In this document: positions 23,851-31,327 of the stretch, piece after piece
Position numbering within the stretch: the first letter of the stretch is position 1
Layout of the letters: each line of letters starts with the position of its first letter
Program-made: the position numbers and the translations under genes
Notes under the pieces: generated by a model
The model's input: the letters and a program-made list of their open reading frames with translations, nothing else
The model's database searches: none
Told to the model about the DNA's origin: nothing
NCBI RefSeq assembly: GCF_000517025.1
Contig: NZ_KI912096.1
Span: forward strand, 62,252-105,260
Reading direction: 5' to 3'
Source of the DNA: Halonatronum saccharophilum DSM 13868
Lineage (GTDB): Bacteria > Bacillota > Halanaerobiia > Halobacteroidales > Halobacteroidaceae
DNA: 43,009 nt

Positions 23851-25743
23851 ATGGGAAAGGTAAAGTTATTATCTGAGGAGGTAGCTAATAAGATAGCTGC
23901 CGGTGAAGTGATAGAGAGGCCTGCCTCTGTGGTCAAGGAATTGGTTGAGAACTCAATAGATGCAGGAAGTGATAGGATAGAGATCAAGGTTAAAGATGGT
24001 GGTAAGTCCCTGATTCAGATAATCGATAATGGCGAAGGGATGGATGAAGAGGATGCAAGGCTTGCCTTTGAGCGCCATGCCACCAGTAAAGTAGAAAGGG
24101 CCAACGACCTTTTTGCTCTAAGGACCCTTGGTTTTAGAGGGGAAGCTTTGTCTAGTATTGCTGCAATATCTCGCCTAACCCTAATTACTAAAACCAAAAG
24201 CTCCTTAAGTGGGTCCAAAATTAGAATTGTAGGAGGAGAGGTGGAAAAGGAAGAGAGCTGTGGTGCACCTGTAGGTACCAACATTAGCGTTAAAGATCTC
24301 TTCTTTAATACCCCAGTTCGTTATAAATACTTAAAGCAGACTTCAACAGAGATTGGTCATATTAGTGATATAATTAATCGACTTAGCTTGGCTTATCCTA
24401 ATATATCCTTTTCTCTAGAGCATAATGGGAGAAAGATATTAGAGACTACAGGTAATGGAAATTTAATTGATGTGATCTTTAATATCTATGGAAAAGATCT
24501 AGCTAAAGAGATGATAGAGATCGATTATTCAGATGATTATATGTCAGTGAAAGGTTATGTCTCTAAACCAAAGGTTACTCGCTCTTCAAGAAAACATCAA
24601 TCTTTCTTTGTCAATGGAAGGTATGTTAAGAGTTATCTAATGAGTAAAGCGGTTGATGATGCCTACCACACCTTATTAACTGTTAATCGATACCCAATTG
24701 TAACCTTAAGCCTTAAGTTAAATCCTATTCTTGTTGATGTGAATGTTCACCCTACCAAGTTAGAAGCCAAATTTAGCCGTACTGATAATGTATATGATCT
24801 AGTTAAGATAGGTGTTAGGAAAGCTTTGGGAAATAGTGATCTAGTTCCTAAGTTAGAGCTGAAAAATCAAGTTAAAAAGAAAGAAAAGCTAGTAGAACAA
24901 GGAGAATTGGAATTAAAGAAAAAGAAACTTTCTTCTCCCAAGAAGGCTAAAGAAGCTAAAGACTACTCTAAAGCTAAAAGCTCTTATAGAGGTAATTATG
25001 ATAACTTTAAGCCAAAAGATAGCAAAGAAGAGCGAAGAGAAAAGATAGAGAAGCTCTTTGGGGTGAATAAAACTGGAGGTAAAGAGGGTATTAAGGTTAG
25101 TAAAGTTGAAGATATTAATGTTCCTAAAGAAAGTATCAAGGAGGAGCAGGGAGAATATAAAGAGGATCAAGAACTTAACTTGATTCCCATAGGTCAGATA
25201 CACCAAAGTTATATAGTTGCTCAAGGCTTGGATGGGATGCATATTATAGATCAGCATGCAGCCCATGAGAGGGTTATGTATGAGCAATTGACCAAGGAAT
25301 TTAAAGGTGGAAAGCTTAGATCTCAAGAATTATTAATTCCCTTGACTTTAGATCTTACTCACCAAGAAGTGGAGGTTCTAAAGGAGCGAGGGGAAGAACT
25401 CCAAAAGGTAGGTTTTTCTTTAGAGGAGTTTGGCGGTAATAGTTATCTACTCAGATCAGTTCCCGTAGGCCTCTTTAACTTAAATAATGAAGAGTTGATT
25501 TATAAATGTATAGATTCTTTGTTAGAGGGCCAAGAGATTGATGGATATAAATTAATTGAAGATATTTTAATAACAATCTCCTGTAAGAGTGCAATTAAGG
25601 CTGGAGATAAATTATCTTCACAAGAGATGAATAAATTAATTGATGATATGGAAAAGTATGGAGTAACCAACTGTCCTCATGGAAGGCCAGTAATGATGCA
25701 CTTATCTAAAAGTCAGTTGGAGAAGGAATTCAAGAGGAAATAA
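23851..25743 (+). CDS. mutL: DNA mismatch repair endonuclease MutL
   Basis: 630 aa. The N-terminal GHKL ATPase shows VVKELVENSIDAG, DNGEGM and TLGFRGEALSSI. The linker (about 340-445) is Lys/Glu-rich. The C-terminal domain has the endonuclease metal motif DQHAAHERVMYE (about residue 467 onward) and CPHGRP near the end, so this is a nicking MutL, as expected in an organism that lacks MutH. RBS AAAGGGGGTG. It directly follows mutS. Confidence 0.97.
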   Translation: MGKVKLLSEEVANKIAAGEVIERPASVVKELVENSIDAGSDRIEIKVKDGGKSLIQIIDNGEGMDEEDARLAFERHATSKVERANDLFALRTLGFRGEALSSIAAISRLTLITKTKSSLSGSKIRIVGGEVEKEESCGAPVGTNISVKDLFFNTPVRYKYLKQTSTEIGHISDIINRLSLAYPNISFSLEHNGRKILETTGNGNLIDVIFNIYGKDLAKEMIEIDYSDDYMSVKGYVSKPKVTRSSRKHQSFFVNGRYVKSYLMSKAVDDAYHTLLTVNRYPIVTLSLKLNPILVDVNVHPTKLEAKFSRTDNVYDLVKIGVRKALGNSDLVPKLELKNQVKKKEKLVEQGELELKKKKLSSPKKAKEAKDYSKAKSSYRGNYDNFKPKDSKEERREKIEKLFGVNKTGGKEGIKVSKVEDINVPKESIKEEQGEYKEDQELNLIPIGQIHQSYIVAQGLDGMHIIDQHAAHERVMYEQLTKEFKGGKLRSQELLIPLTLDLTHQEVEVLKERGEELQKVGFSLEEFGGNSYLLRSVPVGLFNLNNEELIYKCIDSLLEGQEIDGYKLIEDILITISCKSAIKAGDKLSSQEMNKLIDDMEKYGVTNCPHGRPVMMHLSKSQLEKEFKRK

Positions 25744-26041
25744 ATTTAGAACGATTGATAGTTGAAAATTTAGAATGAAGAATTAATAGGTTGTGAGGTT
25801 ATTGTATAGTATAAATTAAAAGATCAAAAAAGTTAAAATCTTTTTTGGAACCACTAATAGGTACTAATTAACACTAATATAATTTAAATTATTATTAGAT
25901 TATAGTGTATATATAGGAGGTTTATTAAATTAAGATAGATTAGATGTTTTAATTTTTTATTCGTATTCATTAGTGGTAAAAAAGATTTTATTTTTGGTTT
26001 TAACTCTCAACTATTAATTAACTTAGGGGAGGTTTTTATTA
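25744..26041. repeat. MITE-like intergenic element between mutL and miaA
   Basis: The element has inverted ends TTGATAGTTGA (25755-25765) and TCAACTATTAA (26007-26017), and inner inverted copies of a CCACTAAT motif (near 25851 and 25970). The span is about 263 bp. No ORF. The interior ACTAATTAACACTAAT text is of a type common in dispersed intergenic repeats. The miaA ribosome site (GGGGAGG) lies just after it. Confidence 0.5.
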
Positions 26042-26980
26042 ATGCGAGAGCCTTTATTGGCAATTGTCGGGCCAACGGCTGTGGGAAAGACTAGACTTTC
26101 TTTGCAGTTGGCCCAAGATTTAAAAGGAGAGATAATATCTGCTGATTCTATGCAGGTATATAAGGGGATGGATATAGGAACTGCTAAGGCTTCTAAGAAG
26201 GAGCAGGAGTTAGTTCCTCATCATCTAATAGATATAATAGATCCTAAAGAAGAGTTTAGTGTAGCAGATTTTCAAGAAAAAGTAGATGGGTTGATCCCGC
26301 AAATTTATAATAAAGGTAAATTACCAATGCTTGTAGGGGGTACAGGACTTTATGTTAAGTCAGTAATTGAAGGTTTTATCTTTCCTGAGATGGAGACTAA
26401 TTGGGACTTAAGAGAGAGCTTAGAAGAAGAGGCAAAAGAATTAGGTAATCAACATATCCATAATAAGTTAAGGGAGGTAGATCCAGATTTAGCAGATAAA
26501 CTCCACCCAAATGATCTAAGAAGGGTAATCCGGGGGATTGAGGTTTATAAGCAGACTGGAAAAACTACAACTCACTTCAAAAGGTTGGCCCAAGAGAGAA
26601 AGCCGCGTTATAAAGCACTGAAGATAGGTTTAAAAAGGGATCGAGAATCTTTATATCGAAGGATAAATAAGAGGGTAGATTTAATGATAGAAGAAGGATT
26701 GCTAGAGGAGGTTAGAGAATTATATAATAAAGGTTACCATCGTGATCTTATATCTATGCAAGGTCTTGGTTATAAGGAAATATTAGCTTATTTTGAAGGT
26801 GAGTATGATTTAAAAGAAGCAATTAGGTTAATTAAAAGGGATACTCGCCACTTTGCTAAGCGTCAATTTACTTGGTTTAAAAGGGATAAGAGTATTAAGT
26901 GGTTTGATGTAGATAGGTATGAATTTGAGAATCTTCTTATTGAGGTTAAGAAAATGGTTAATAATAAGTTTAGGACTTAG
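26042..26980 (+). CDS. miaA: tRNA dimethylallyltransferase MiaA
   Basis: 312 aa. It transfers a dimethylallyl group to A37 of tRNAs reading UNN codons, making the substrate of MiaB. The P-loop IVGPTAVGKT (about 8-17), ISADSMQVYKGMDIGTAK, the LVGGTGLYV segment and the C-terminal RDTRHFAKRQFTWF motif are all present. RBS GGGGAGG. It lies after mutL, separated by the repeat element. hfq, which often follows miaA directly, is here about 3 kb away behind a sporulation/GTPase cluster. Confidence 0.97.
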   Translation: MREPLLAIVGPTAVGKTRLSLQLAQDLKGEIISADSMQVYKGMDIGTAKASKKEQELVPHHLIDIIDPKEEFSVADFQEKVDGLIPQIYNKGKLPMLVGGTGLYVKSVIEGFIFPEMETNWDLRESLEEEAKELGNQHIHNKLREVDPDLADKLHPNDLRRVIRGIEVYKQTGKTTTHFKRLAQERKPRYKALKIGLKRDRESLYRRINKRVDLMIEEGLLEEVRELYNKGYHRDLISMQGLGYKEILAYFEGEYDLKEAIRLIKRDTRHFAKRQFTWFKRDKSIKWFDVDRYEFENLLIEVKKMVNNKFRT

Positions 26981-27027
26981 TTTAAAATCGAACTTGATTG
27001 TTATGACTTAAGTTGGGAGTGAGCAAT

Positions 27028-27324
27028 TTGCTAAAGTATAATGAAGAGATTGCCAAGTTATTACTTAGGTTGAAGAATAAGAGTGATGTGAAGGATATAA
27101 AGAAGGATGACGCTATAAAGGGGAAGGTTAACTGTCCTATTTGTAACTGTGAAAGTCAAGAGCATGAAGAGTACAGTTATTGTGAAGTAGTCTCCTCTTA
27201 TATCTGTGATATCTGTTGTCGTTATGAAGTCTGTAATGATTACAAATTAGTAAATAAAGCACTAAAAAAAGAAGTTTTTAAAGATAATAAAGAGCTTATA
27301 GCCTTATGCGAATACTGTAACTAA
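27028..27324 (+). CDS. Cys-rich small protein, probable zinc binder, unknown function
   Basis: 98 aa from a TTG at 27028, preceded by GGGAG eight bases upstream; a TTG at 27013 is also in frame but lacks a site. It has ten cysteines in the C-terminal two thirds, in CPICNC, YICDICC, YEVC and LCEYC groups, spaced like paired zinc knuckles. The N-terminal 30 residues form a basic helix. I do not recognise the family. It lies between miaA and a spoVK-like gene and is followed by a strong terminator, so it may be read with miaA. Confidence 0.65.
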   Translation: MLKYNEEIAKLLLRLKNKSDVKDIKKDDAIKGKVNCPICNCESQEHEEYSYCEVVSSYICDICCRYEVCNDYKLVNKALKKEVFKDNKELIALCEYCN

Positions 27325-27351
27325 GGACACCCAAGGTGGGTGTCCTTTTTT
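27323..27351 (+). terminator. Terminator after Cys-rich gene
   Basis: A perfect stem AAGGACACCC/GGGTGTCCTT with loop AAGGT, followed by a T run, begins at the stop codon. Confidence 0.9.
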
Positions 27352-27470
27352 ATGTTCAGCTTAAAGTTTAAATTACTAGTAATAAAGCTCAGCTTTATTA
27401 CTTTTATCAATTCTATTTTACTTCCCTTTAAGCATATAATATAAAAGAAGTTATAAAGGGGGTATTGTAG

Positions 27471-28430
27471 ATGCCCTTAAATAGTATAAAGAGAAGGGAA
27501 CTTTTAAGGCGCTTTGAAGCTGGTGATATCTCACTTACCCAATTCTTTAAGATGGCAGATGATACTAAAGAGATGGATTTAGACAGGCACGATTCTTCTA
27601 AGCTAAGTGAAGAAGGGATAGAGGAGATCTTAAAAGACTTAGATAGTATGATAGGATTAAAAAAAATCAAAGAATTAGTGACTCAACTAAGGGCTTTTGT
27701 TATGGTACAAAGAGAGAGAGATAGGCAGAATTTAAAGGTTGATTCTTTAGTCTTGCATATGATCTTTAAAGGAAATCCTGGTACCGGAAAGACTACAGTT
27801 GCTAGAATACTAGCAAAATTTTTTAAGGAGTTAGGGGTCTTAGAAGATGGTGGCTTTAAAGAGGTAGATAGGGGAGATTTAGTAGGAGAATATATAGGCC
27901 ATACAGCCCAAAAGACAAAGAAAGTGATTAAAGAAGCTCTAGGAGGGATATTATTTATCGATGAGGCTTACTCCTTAGCTAGAGGTGGTCATAGGGATTT
28001 TGGTAAGGAGGCTATAGATACTATGGTAAAAGCAATGGAGGATAAAAGAGATAATCTAGTTATAATCTTAGCAGGATACCCAAAGGAGATGGAAACCTTC
28101 CTTAGCAGCAATCCAGGTTTAAGATCTCGATTCCCAATACAAGTAGACTTTGAAGATTATTCCCTAGAAGAATTAATCGAAATAGCCAAGATGATGATAG
28201 CTGAACGGGAGTATAAGCTTACTAAAGGTGGGGAAGCAAAACTTTACAATATCTTAAGTACAATTAGAAAGGGTGTTGGCCCAGAAGAGGGTAATGCTAG
28301 AACGGTACGCAATATAATTGAGGAGGGAATTAGAAATCAAGCTTTAAGGTTAATGAAGAAGGATAAAGTAACTAAAGAAGATCTAATGGCTATTACTAGA
28401 GAAGACTTGAGTCTAATTCTTAACTCTTAA
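27471..28430 (+). CDS. spoVK: AAA ATPase, stage V sporulation protein K-like
   Basis: 319 aa CbbX/SpoVK-type AAA protein. Walker A FKGNPGTGKTTVA (about 100-112), Walker B GGILFIDEAYSLA (about 158-170), sensor region LVIILAGYPKEM and an arginine-finger region PGLRSRFP are intact. SpoVK is needed for spore maturation in Bacillus, where it lies next to hfq; here hfq is about 1.5 kb downstream. RBS AAAGGGGG. A GTPase and membrane protein gene follow within 30 bp, so a four- to five-gene unit is likely. The family is certain; the sporulation role is by analogy. Confidence 0.85.
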   Translation: MPLNSIKRRELLRRFEAGDISLTQFFKMADDTKEMDLDRHDSSKLSEEGIEEILKDLDSMIGLKKIKELVTQLRAFVMVQRERDRQNLKVDSLVLHMIFKGNPGTGKTTVARILAKFFKELGVLEDGGFKEVDRGDLVGEYIGHTAQKTKKVIKEALGGILFIDEAYSLARGGHRDFGKEAIDTMVKAMEDKRDNLVIILAGYPKEMETFLSSNPGLRSRFPIQVDFEDYSLEELIEIAKMMIAEREYKLTKGGEAKLYNILSTIRKGVGPEEGNARTVRNIIEEGIRNQALRLMKKDKVTKEDLMAITREDLSLILNS

Positions 28431-28460
28431 CTCTTAATTAATATAACGCGAGGTGATAAA

Positions 28461-29060
28461 ATGGTATCGGTTTTAATAATAGGTCAACCTAATGTTGGGA
28501 AGACCTCCTTTCTTCTTAATTTTGCTAGATATTTAGGTTTAGAAGAGGTTAAATTTATGATAAAACAGCCAGCAGGTTTTATCTCTACTAGAACATATAC
28601 ATTAGACCAAGCCTACGATACCTTAATATCAGATGATCCTCATAAGACTGATAATATTCATAGTATAAAACTTAACCTGCCTGTTGGCAAGCATAATAAG
28701 GTAATACGTTTAGTTGATAGTTGTGGTCTAAGTGATGAAGGAGATATTAATATAAAAAATAGAAAGGCTATGGCTCAAACTCTCCAAGAGTTAATAGAGT
28801 CTGAGATAATCCTTCATATGATAGACTTAAGCCAATTTCAATCTGATTTCCATTTAGGGGTTATTGATCAAGAAATTTATAGTTTTTTATTCAATAAAGC
28901 AGGTTATAAGGTATTGGCCAATAAGGTAGATTTAGATTTTGGGTTTAAGAAATTATCTAAGTTAAATAAAGTAGTAGATAAGCGTTTAGTAATTCCAATT
29001 TCAGCTCTTTATCAAGAAGGATTTACCAAGGTTAAATCGTTTTTATTAGAGAATGTTTAG
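28461..29060 (+). CDS. P-loop GTPase of unknown function
   Basis: 199 aa, with all GTPase motifs: G1 IIGQPNVGKTS (residues 5-15), a switch-I Thr region (ISTRTYT), G3 LVDSCG, G4 NKVDL and G5 ISALY. It resembles Era/TrmE-type small GTPases but has no added RNA-binding domain. GAGGTGAT lies six bases before the ATG. It follows spoVK by 30 bp and precedes a membrane protein by 9 bp. Its partner and process are not known; the context suggests spore or envelope function. Confidence 0.8.
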   Translation: MVSVLIIGQPNVGKTSFLLNFARYLGLEEVKFMIKQPAGFISTRTYTLDQAYDTLISDDPHKTDNIHSIKLNLPVGKHNKVIRLVDSCGLSDEGDINIKNRKAMAQTLQELIESEIILHMIDLSQFQSDFHLGVIDQEIYSFLFNKAGYKVLANKVDLDFGFKKLSKLNKVVDKRLVIPISALYQEGFTKVKSFLLENV

Positions 29061-29069
29061 GGGGATAAT

Positions 29070-29627
29070 ATGGAAGGATTGAATGATTTTTCGGTTATCT
29101 TCTTGACCGGTTTGGTAATTAAATTGATGGACGACTATCTAGACCAGGAGATTGATAGATTAAATGGACGCAAGACCTTGGTCCTGAGATTAGAGAGGGG
29201 AATTCTTCCTTATGTACTTATATTGATGACATTTTCATCTTTGATAGATCCTTATCTGACAGTATCTCTGTTTTGGGCTAGTTATATAATTGGAATGGGT
29301 ATGGATATGGATGGAAATAAGTTACCTACTGGATTAAAAGCTTATCAAGAGGTTATAGTAATGTTAGGACTAGGATTTATAGCTTTAGATAAGGAGGAGT
29401 TTATCTTTTCTTTAGCAATAATGCTTTTCATACAGTTACTAGATGATTATATAGATTATTATTTAGAAGAGTTTATTAATAGGGATAACTTTATCAATTA
29501 TTTGGGTAAAGGGGGGACAGTTTTATTATCTTTTTTATCTCTTGTAATATCCTTAGGGATAAGTTGGGAGAGAAGTGTAATTGTTATTTTTGCTACACCA
29601 ATAGTTGTATGGCTTCTTCATAGATAA
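29070..29627 (+). CDS. Polytopic membrane protein with two Asp-rich motifs
   Basis: 185 aa with about five to six hydrophobic segments. Two acidic motifs face each other in the sequence, MDDYLDQEIDR (about 18-28) and LDDYIDYYLEE (about 128-138). They recall the two DxxxD motifs of UbiA-type prenyltransferases, but the protein is roughly 100 residues shorter than UbiA and lacks other recognisable UbiA text. It sits 9 bp after the GTPase gene. I cannot assign a function. Confidence 0.65.
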   Translation: MEGLNDFSVIFLTGLVIKLMDDYLDQEIDRLNGRKTLVLRLERGILPYVLILMTFSSLIDPYLTVSLFWASYIIGMGMDMDGNKLPTGLKAYQEVIVMLGLGFIALDKEEFIFSLAIMLFIQLLDDYIDYYLEEFINRDNFINYLGKGGTVLLSFLSLVISLGISWERSVIVIFATPIVVWLLHR

Positions 29628-29644
29628 TGATGGGAGTGAATTAT

Positions 29645-29839
29645 ATGATTTATAGAATATTAATAATCGTACTATCTTCTATGCTGTTTGGTTATCTTTT
29701 AGGAAGAAAATTAGGCCGGGAAGAAGGGCTAAAAGAAGGAATATTATTTACCCCAATTATCTTAAGAAAGAGAAGTTTAGAAGAAGGTAAGTGTACTAGC
29801 TGTGGTAGAGAGTACTTTGATTTAGACGGTCAAAGTTAA
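29645..29839 (+). CDS. Small single-TM protein with CxxC tail
   Basis: 64 aa from ATG 29645 (GGGAGTG six bases upstream; an earlier in-frame start at 29627 would overlap the previous stop). It has one membrane segment (RILIIVLSSMLFGYLLG) and a basic/acidic stretch, then GKCTSCGREYF near the C-terminus, a possible metal or redox site. Unknown function; likely the last gene of the spoVK-GTPase unit. Confidence 0.6.
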   Translation: MIYRILIIVLSSMLFGYLLGRKLGREEGLKEGILFTPIILRKRSLEEGKCTSCGREYFDLDGQS

Positions 29840-29856
29840 AGTTGAGTTGATAAATG

Positions 29857-29913
29857 GGTAATGAGTAATATTAAAATTTAGCCTCAATATGTCTTGTGAT
29901 TTTACTCATTACC
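29857..29913. promoter_or_regulatory. 12-bp inverted repeat upstream of hfq
   Basis: GGTAATGAGTAA (29857-29868) and TTACTCATTACC (29902-29913) are perfect inverted copies separated by 33 bases, ending 24 bp before the hfq start. No T run follows, so it is more like an operator or leader hairpin than a terminator. Confidence 0.5.
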
Positions 29914-29937
29914 AGTAATAAAAAAGGAGGAAGGTTA

Positions 29938-30168
29938 ATGAAAGGGCAGATAAACTTGCAAGATAATTTCTTAAATGAGTTAAGAAAGAGAGAAGAGGAA
30001 GTAAAGGTCTTTTTAGTTAATGGTTTCTGTTTATCAGCAGTAATAGAAGGTTTTGATAGTTTTGTGCTTGTAGTAAGAGAAGGAGAAAGACAGCAGATGA
30101 TATATAAACATGCAATATCTACAATAGTTCCACAAAATTTAGTTGATAATCTTTTTGAAGATAATTAA
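29938..30168 (+). CDS. hfq: RNA chaperone Hfq
   Basis: 76 aa from ATG 29938, which has AAGGAGGAAGG just upstream; an upstream frame extension to 29896 has no ribosome site. Hfq forms a hexameric ring that pairs small RNAs with mRNAs. Sm1 (QDNFLNELRKREEEVKVFLV) and Sm2 (the YKHAISTIVPQ core motif) are clear. The usual NGFQL loop reads NGFCLSAVIEGFDSF, an unusual Cys in the Sm1 loop. The C-terminal tail is short, as usual in Firmicutes. Confidence 0.94.
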   Translation: MKGQINLQDNFLNELRKREEEVKVFLVNGFCLSAVIEGFDSFVLVVREGERQQMIYKHAISTIVPQNLVDNLFEDN

Positions 30169-30345
30169 TCTTACAAAGAATTAAGAAATATTGTTTTTGT
30201 ATTTATCTTTTATATTAAGCAGGTATAAGCTCCTGATCTATTGAATAATGTAATTAAGTAAGAAAAACTTGCTATTGTAGTTTCTGTCGGGGTATAGTTA
30301 AAGTATAGATTACATTTAAATCATATAGATTACGGAGGGATTAAT

Positions 30346-30957
30346 ATGAGAAAAGTATTATTCTTTTTTATGATTATATTGGTATTATACTCATCAACCT
30401 CTTTTGCAAGCAGTAGATTTGAAGAACAGTGGCAAGAAGCATTAAGGATTAATGAAGATTTAAGAAGTGAATCAGGTGAAGAGAATATAGTGTTAGATTA
30501 TCAATTAGCTGTTATTTATGCCAATTTTGGAAAAATAGAAGATTCTATGGATGTCTTACAATCTATAGATAAAAGTGAAGGGCGTGAGAAGTTAAGAGAT
30601 ATTATTCCTGAATACGAAGAAAGGTTTTCAATTAATCCTTTAGATATAGTAAATAGTAATTATTTGGCTTTTGCTTACTATATTGTAAAGGATTATGAAA
30701 AAGCAAGGGAGGTCTTTACAGAACTTAGTTATATAGACGATCAAAATATCTGGACATATAATTATCTAGCAGTTGTAGAGCATCAGTTAGAGGATTACGA
30801 TAAGGCCCATAAAACTTTAGAGAGGTCATTAGAAATTGAAGATAATGAATATACCCACTTTCTTTTAGGTGTTAATTATTATAAGAATGGGAGTTACTTT
30901 AGAGCTATGAACCATATTAGAAGAGGGAGAAGGGGAGTTAGGTTATTTTTAGATTAG
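30346..30957 (+). CDS. Exported TPR protein
   Basis: 203 aa. An N-terminal signal sequence (MRKVLFFFMIILVLYSS, cleavage probably near FAS-SR) is followed by tetratricopeptide-like helices: IVLDYQLAVIYANFGKIEDS (about 45-64), YLAFAYYIVKDYEKAREVF (about 105-123), and two more repeats. It should be a periplasmic or membrane-anchored scaffold. RBS GGAGGG. It stands alone, with intergenic DNA on both sides. No specific partner is evident. Confidence 0.75.
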   Translation: MRKVLFFFMIILVLYSSTSFASSRFEEQWQEALRINEDLRSESGEENIVLDYQLAVIYANFGKIEDSMDVLQSIDKSEGREKLRDIIPEYEERFSINPLDIVNSNYLAFAYYIVKDYEKAREVFTELSYIDDQNIWTYNYLAVVEHQLEDYDKAHKTLERSLEIEDNEYTHFLLGVNYYKNGSYFRAMNHIRRGRRGVRLFLD

Positions 30958-31327
30958 CTTTAAAAATCTTAGGTACCATAATTATTTAGCTTGATATTAA
31001 TATAAGTCGAATTGTTTATAATTTTCCAAGAGATATATTTCTAGGTGATATAATAATAATAAATTTTGATATTGGATCACCTGCCACTTTAAGGTTTAAT
31101 TATCATTAATAGGCTATAAAACCCTTTAATTTTACTGCTTTTTCTGTTATAATGAGGGTAGTTAATAATTTTGGTGCTTATATTCCTCGATTTTTTCTAA
31201 GCTTAAGGAGGAATTTTTTTAGATATGGAGAAAAAAGTAGAGAGAAGTTTATATAATAATTGTATCTATATTGGGAATAATATGATGTAGTAGTAGATGT
31301 GCTACTGTGCTGGAAGGGGAAGCAATT
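30958..31327. other. Intergenic region before ispH, with promoter and 21-codon ORF
   Basis: A -10 TATAAT (31148-31153) with a weak -35 (TTTAAT, 17-bp spacer) is the probable promoter. A 21-codon ORF (31225-31290) follows a strong AAGGAGG, but the 13-base spacing is long; it may be a leader peptide or a remnant. Nothing else is seen. Confidence 0.4.

Noticed and set aside
23619-23987. 122-aa antisense ORF across the mutS-mutL junction
   Set aside because: It is a shadow of two well-supported genes on the + strand, with no recognisable domain.
24913-25326. 137-aa antisense ORF in mutL
   Set aside because: It is a mirror frame of the lysine/glutamate-rich mutL linker, with low-complexity Phe/Leu text and no ribosome site.
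31225-31290. 21-codon ORF with a strong AAGGAGG before ispH
   Set aside because: The spacing from the ribosome site to the ATG is about 13 bases, the product has no features, and it may be a remnant. It is mentioned only within the intergenic entry.
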